Source: Oscillospiraceae bacterium NTUH-002-81 (GTDB lineage: Bacteria > Bacillota > Clostridia > Lachnospirales > Lachnospiraceae). Taken from it: a stretch of DNA of 64,000 nt. The position numbers and the translations under genes were made by a program. Each line of letters starts with the position of its first letter. The stretch's first letter is position 1. The DNA lies in assembly GCA_032620915.1 (NCBI GenBank), contig CP136052.1:1278501-1342500 (forward strand), given 5' to 3'. Below, piece by piece: positions 61,998 to 64,000 of the stretch. Under the pieces are notes generated by a model. That model was not told the DNA's origin. It saw only the letters and a list, made by a program, of their open reading frames with translations, and made no database searches.

Positions 61998-64000
61998 AAT
62001 CTTATCGTACATTAGCATTGAAAGAACTGCTGTCCCAAAAAGTCACTTCTATTCTTATTTTGATTGCCGTTGTGCTGTCTACTATGATGACAACCATTGT
62101 AGGACAATCCATTGGCGTACTTAGTGCAATGCGGGAACAGCAGGCCATCGCTATCGGAGGAAACCGATATGCCACTTTTTTGCAGATGAATGCAGATCAG
62201 CTTCACGCACTGGAACAGGATGAGCGTCTTTCCTATGTAGGGAAATCTATTTATATGGGAAGTTTAGAACTCTCCCCATCTCTTACCCTTGGTTTGATGG
62301 AATATTTGGATGACAATGCCGCTATCTATCCGTCCAGTACCAGTGTAGAAGAAGGTCGTCTGCCGGAAGCCCCGATGGAAATAGCTCTTTCGGAAGATAT
62401 TCTGAAATATCTTGGCTTTGAGGGCGGTATTGGAGATAAGATTACACTTTCACTGCAAAAAAATCTTCGCCACAACATTGCGGACAGCTATTCCTATACA
62501 GCAGAATTTGTTCTTACAGGGATATTGAAAAATAACTACTTGGGATATACAAGCGGCACTGTTACGGGAGTTGTAGGGGAAGGAACTGCCGAACAACTTT
62601 TACCGGAATCTTATATTTGTTACAATGTGGATATTCGGACTGCCGATAAAAAGAATTTTCAAGCAGTTGTCGATGACATCAATAAGGAATTGAACATCCA
62701 TGAGCTTGATACCAGCTACAATATTGTATATTTGAACGCTTTGGGAATTTCCTATACTGCAAATTCCGAGGATGCCAATGATAAGGGATTCTCTTTTATG
62801 ACAGTCGCAGGGATATTAGTGGGTACTTTGATTTTGCTGGCTGCTGGTCTTGTGATTTACAACATTCTGAAAATATCTGTATCAAAACGGATAAAGGGAT
62901 ATGGAACACTTCGGGCTATTGGAGGCGAAAAAGGACAGCTTTATCAGATCATTGTAATTGAAGTAATCCTATTATGCCTGATGGGGATTCCTATTGGTAT
63001 GCTTCTTGGCTTCTTGAGTGCCAGAGGAATTTTAGAGGCAGCTACCGGCTTGGTTTCCCCTGAATTGTTCTTGGTTCAGGATGCTTCTGAATTGAAAACT
63101 CTAATAGCAGAGAACAGTTCTTTGAATGGAACCTTACTGGTTTTAAGCGGAGCAATCACTTTGGCGTTTGCGCTGTTTGCAGCATTGCCAGCAGCCAGAT
63201 CAGCCGCAAGGGTATCCCCCATTATGGCGATGTCTGGAACAAATCTGAAAATTCGCCGCAGAAAGCGTAAAACAAAGAAAATCCATAATTTTGAAGCATA
63301 CTATGCCCGTCTGAACTTAAAGAGAAATAAAGGCCGTACTGCAATTACAATTTTGTCCCTTGTTATGAGTATCACGGTTTTTATAGCGCTGCAAGGGTTT
63401 TCCTCTCTCCTGAACGCTGCAAGCGCACTGCAAGATAACCATTTAGGAGATTATCAGATCACAAATGAAAGTGTTGGATTTACCACAGATGATCTGAACA
63501 CTTTGCGAAAAAATGAAGCTGTGCAAAGTGTAGCCGCCATACAATTTTCGCTTTACGAACAAAATGAAAATGGGCTGCTCGATGAAATCAGTCTTGAATT
63601 TCAACTGAAACCCGGTGAAACTTTTCAGGTTGTCGGATTGAACGATGAATATTGGGATTATTTTATGGGGGATCAATTACCAGAAGAACAGCTTGGACAA
63701 CTGAAATCAGGGAACGCCTGTATAGTAAGGAATCCTATTCCCATGAGCTACGGCGAAGATGTTCTTGAATTTACAAATATAGAGGCCGGAGAAAACATCT
63801 GTGTTGCGGGAATGGAGCTGAATGTTTTGAAAACCTTGGATGGCTATGACGGTTATCTTGGTATTGGAAATGGCGGTTTCACAAATGGTGTTCAGGTGAT
63901 CGTTGATGATGCTATCTATGAACGCCTGACGGGAAAAGATACCTATTCAGAGTTTTTGCCTACGCTGAACGAGGGCGCAGACAGGGAAATTTTTGATACA
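61994..64000 (+). CDS. FtsX-type ABC transporter permease 3 (3' end outside window)
   Basis: The frame is open to the window end (669 residues visible). N-terminal helix (SILILIAVVLSTMMTTIVG), extracellular domain to about residue 265, FtsX helices near 268-400 (VAGILVGTLILLAAGLVIYN; LRAIGGEKGQLYQII), then a second half beginning RLNLKRNKGRTAITILSL. Not closely similar to permeases 1 and 2. It forms a transporter with ATPase 2, probably regulated by kinase 2. Confidence 0.9.
   Translation, partial: MKSYRTLALKELLSQKVTSILILIAVVLSTMMTTIVGQSIGVLSAMREQQAIAIGGNRYATFLQMNADQLHALEQDERLSYVGKSIYMGSLELSPSLTLGLMEYLDDNAAIYPSSTSVEEGRLPEAPMEIALSEDILKYLGFEGGIGDKITLSLQKNLRHNIADSYSYTAEFVLTGILKNNYLGYTSGTVTGVVGEGTAEQLLPESYICYNVDIRTADKKNFQAVVDDINKELNIHELDTSYNIVYLNALGISYTANSEDANDKGFSFMTVAGILVGTLILLAAGLVIYNILKISVSKRIKGYGTLRAIGGEKGQLYQIIVIEVILLCLMGIPIGMLLGFLSARGILEAATGLVSPELFLVQDASELKTLIAENSSLNGTLLVLSGAITLAFALFAALPAARSAARVSPIMAMSGTNLKIRRRKRKTKKIHNFEAYYARLNLKRNKGRTAITILSLVMSITVFIALQGFSSLLNAASALQDNHLGDYQITNESVGFTTDDLNTLRKNEAVQSVAAIQFSLYEQNENGLLDEISLEFQLKPGETFQVVGLNDEYWDYFMGDQLPEEQLGQLKSGNACIVRNPIPMSYGEDVLEFTNIEAGENICVAGMELNVLKTLDGYDGYLGIGNGGFTNGVQVIVDDAIYERLTGKDTYSEFLPTLNEGADREIFDT

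Noticed and set aside
45606..64000. vanB-like resistance cargo, expected after the relaxase in Tn1549 relatives
   Set aside because: No ligase, VanX, VanY or VanH homologue is present; the two-component systems pair with FtsX transporters.
1..64000. CRISPR array, tRNA or rRNA gene, ICE attachment sites
   Set aside because: No regularly spaced repeats with unique spacers, no cloverleaf or ribosomal sequence, and no integrase-flanking direct repeats were seen inside the window.

Overview
This window is the interior of an integrative and conjugative element (ICE) of the Tn1549/CTn type from a low-to-mid GC, Gram-positive anaerobe. A gut Clostridia (Lachnospiraceae or Oscillospiraceae) is the best guess. 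The inference rests on AGGAGG ribosome sites, the gene families (PcfB, VirD4/TraG, Maff2, PrgI, VirB4, NlpC/P60, DUF4315, DUF4366, CD1845, Cys-rich VLP) and their order. Neither end of the ICE nor its integrase is inside the window.

Layout. 1-5760: an unknown ICE protein, PcfB and the VirD4 coupling ATPase, which is split by group II intron 1 (1958-4708). 6006-15396: maff2, split by a 9.2-kb mobilizable transposon (6131-15303) that carries its own MobC, relaxase, RepA, DnaC-like protein, TnpW and large serine recombinase. That transposon also holds an AT-rich cargo patch with a fresh insertion sequence (6611-7936). 15407-18858: the VirB6/TrbL-like gene, split by group II intron 2 (15996-18583). 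18897-32525: SpoVG, MT-A70 methylase, a duplicated-halves protein, PrgI, VirB4, the cell-wall hydrolase, DUF4315, DUF4366, a Cna-B adhesin and a class B sortase. 33071-34930: an AbiE-type toxin-antitoxin pair with twin operators. 34948-36438: ThyX and dUTPase. 36558-43724: regulator, SLOG protein, topoisomerase III, accessory proteins, MobC and CD1845. 43804-45224: the ICE relaxase.

Cargo lies downstream of the relaxase. First comes a thiamine salvage operon (tenA-thiD-thiE-HAD-NUDIX, 45606-48867) behind two tandem TPP riboswitches, each with its own terminator. It is followed by a second copy of the relaxase 3' end (49080-49349), which marks a recombination junction. Then come two two-component/ABC-transporter (FtsX permease) cassettes, 49715-58847 and 59495-64000, resembling antimicrobial-peptide sensing and efflux loci. 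Promoters in the first cassette share ACATTT boxes spaced one helical turn apart.

Two layers of mobility coexist: the ICE supplies the mating channel, and the nested transposon has its own relaxase and probably borrows it. Three consecutive transfer genes (virD4, maff2, virB6-like) are each split by a different mobile element; two are spliceable introns and one could be restored by recombinase excision. Five genes carry +1 changes in homopolymer runs (DUF4366, adhesin, relaxase, a histidine kinase, a small membrane protein), and an apparent adhesin-sortase fusion may be an eighth case. These should be verified on reads before being read as biology.
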